A DNA stretch of 64,000 bases from CAYZTD01 sp964638155 (GTDB lineage: Archaea; Thermoplasmatota; E2; DHVEG-1), in contig CAZWYI010000004.1 of the NCBI GenBank assembly GCA_964638155.1, positions 1 to 64,000 of the forward strand, given 5' to 3'. The position numbers and the translations under genes are program-made. This document shows, in pieces, positions 63,079-64,000 of this stretch. Every line of letters begins with the position of its first letter. Positions within the stretch are counted from its first letter, which is position 1. The notes beneath the pieces were generated by a model. It had not been told where the DNA came from, did no database searches, and saw only the letters and a list, made by a program, of their open reading frames with translations.

Positions 63079-63348
63079 TTATTTAGGTGGTAGTCCTAAG
63101 AATCCATATATCTCTTTTTTCTTTTTAGGATTTAAAGAAACATGCCATTCACCAGTTTTCTTTGATTTTATGAGAAAATCTCTTCGATATAGCTCTTTTA
63201 TTGCTTTTTTGACAACTTTTTCTCCTTTGAGATGTGATGGTAATCCTTTTACTAAATTCGTTTCTTCAGTATGAGATTTTCCCCATTTTGGGGGTTTCAT
63301 GGAAATCATTTTTCTCAAGATTTTCTCTTGAATCGCTCTTTTTTCCAT
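63079..63348 (-). CDS. Small conserved archaeal winged-helix-like protein
   Basis: An 89-residue basic protein. VVKKAIKELYRRDFLIKSKK and the closing EWHVSLNPKKKKEIYGFLGL suggest a compact winged-helix fold. It resembles small conserved archaeal proteins of unknown role, possibly nucleic-acid binding. The overlapping rightward reading frame is not protein-like. It is divergent from the HTH gene at 63462 across an 18-base palindrome. Confidence 0.7.
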   Translation of the reverse strand: MEKRAIQEKILRKMISMKPPKWGKSHTEETNLVKGLPSHLKGEKVVKKAIKELYRRDFLIKSKKTGEWHVSLNPKKKKEIYGFLGLPPK

Positions 63349-63397
63349 TATCCTTAAGGTTTAAAACTTAGAAACATATAAACATTATGTAATATTA

Positions 63398-63415
63398 TGG
63401 TATATTAATATACCA
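63398..63415. promoter_or_regulatory. Perfect 18-base palindrome between divergent genes
   Basis: TGGTATATTAATATACCA lies just upstream of the TATA-like GTTTTAAATA (about 63424-63434) of the rightward HTH gene, in the promoter region of the leftward small gene. It is a good operator candidate for one of the two proteins. Confidence 0.6.
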
Positions 63416-63461
63416 AATTAGAAAGTTTTAAATAGGGGAGACGACATAATTTTATAGTAGA

Positions 63462-63791
63462 ATGAAAGAAACAACTATATTTAGAGAAGCTTTGGGGAAT
63501 TCCCCTGTAATTAGGGTACTTGATTTTTTAATAGAGGGGAGAGGATTAGATTATTCATTAACAGATATAACAGAAAATGCAAATATTGGATGGACAACGT
63601 TGCATAGAATTTGGGATAGATTATTAAGATTAAAGATAGTTGTTCCAACTAGAAAAATAGGCAGAGCAAAGTTATTTAAATTAAATGAAGAAAACCCTGC
63701 AGTAAAAGAATTAATTAGATTATATGATACATTGCTTTTTCAGGAAACTGAAAAATATTTTTCAAAAGAAATTGAGGTTATTGTCCATTAG
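63462..63791 (+). CDS. Winged-helix transcriptional regulator
   Basis: A 109-residue protein with one winged helix (about 15-75): YSLTDITENANIGWTTLHRI is the helix-turn-helix and RKIGRAKLFKLN the wing. A C-terminal helix probably gives dimers. The TATA box lies about 30 bases before the ATG, so the message is short-leadered. It may bind the 18-base palindrome just upstream. Confidence 0.8.
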   Translation: MKETTIFREALGNSPVIRVLDFLIEGRGLDYSLTDITENANIGWTTLHRIWDRLLRLKIVVPTRKIGRAKLFKLNEENPAVKELIRLYDTLLFQETEKYFSKEIEVIVH

Positions 63792-63884
63792 ATGATTTAT
63801 TGATATTTTTATAAATCCTGTATCTCTAAAAAAGATTGTCTTTAAAGGCAGATATCATATTTAACATTCATAAAATAAATTTTT

Positions 63885-64000
63885 TCATTCTTTATCCTTT
63901 TCTTTTCTTGATATATAACCAATACCTGTTTCAGTGATTTCAATTGTATCAAAAGACACATATTGAAGCATTTCCATTTCAGATAGTTTACGGATCATAT
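63885..64000 (-). CDS. Partial gene, C-terminal end of a probable winged-helix protein
   Basis: The right window edge cuts this leftward gene. The last 37 or so codons read MIRKLSEMEMLQYVSFDTIE then ITETGIGYISRKEKDKE and a stop. The ITETG-Y pattern is the usual wing and end of archaeal winged-helix regulators. The rest lies outside the window. Confidence 0.6.
   Translation of the reverse strand, partial: MIRKLSEMEMLQYVSFDTIEITETGIGYISRKEKDKE

Noticed and set aside
62978..63274. Rightward 98-codon reading frame
   Set aside because: It overlaps the better supported leftward winged-helix-like gene and is rich in Phe and Ser in a way typical of an antisense frame.

Overview
The window is AT-rich archaeal chromosome, most likely from a Euryarchaeota/Thermoplasmatota-type heterotroph. 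The archaeal markers are two TATA-binding proteins, peptide release factor aRF1, a translin-family protein, tRNA-splicing endonuclease EndA, an archaeal asparagine synthetase, a beta-CASP ribonuclease, short TATA boxes about 25-30 bases before many genes, and ribosome-binding sites of the GGAGG/GGTGAT type. The many secreted peptidases, with NSS and OPT transporters and pyruvate carboxylase, suggest a protein- or peptide-degrading life. Sediment archaea of Marine Benthic Group D are a plausible match, but this is inference. I see no rRNA, tRNA, CRISPR array or intact insertion sequence.

Layout. 0-36.7 kb is mostly housekeeping: a secreted metallopeptidase; an NSS transporter with a tiny MetS-like partner beside an ACT-domain protein and an operator cluster; a degenerate ThiI-like protein and PanE; AsnA with an Lrp regulator; GyaR-type reductase; EndA and a secreted Lon-like protease; pyruvate carboxylase subunits; tandem TBPs and translin; SerA; enolase; stomatin/NfeD; a beta-CASP nuclease and aRF1; an OPT transporter; and a GC-rich structured RNA candidate near 34.1 kb.

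36.7-59.4 kb is an accessory region dominated by exported proteins: caspase-fold (C13-like, C14-like, C25-like), clostripain (C11) and metzincin-like peptidases, a beta-propeller protein and several unrecognised secreted proteins. Ten protein genes and one gene-less site here carry the same 20-base element, TGAGGAATATTGTWCTATAA, placed about 1-4 bases before the TATA box. I read this as a local regulon. The gene-less copy sits just before a 12-bp perfect stem-loop and a T-run, so the regulon probably includes a small RNA. Many exported proteins, here and in the first 24 kb, end in a similar hydrophobic C-terminal tail that looks like a sorting or anchoring signal. A zinc-ribbon/RecB-like nuclease next to a degenerate repeat tract, and an AbiE-like nucleotidyltransferase module between 31-base repeats, interrupt this region.

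59.4-64 kb holds a NikR regulator divergent from a ZnuABC-type ABC transporter with an FmdE-domain protein, probably for nickel, then two small winged-helix-type genes around an 18-base palindrome and the end of a third.
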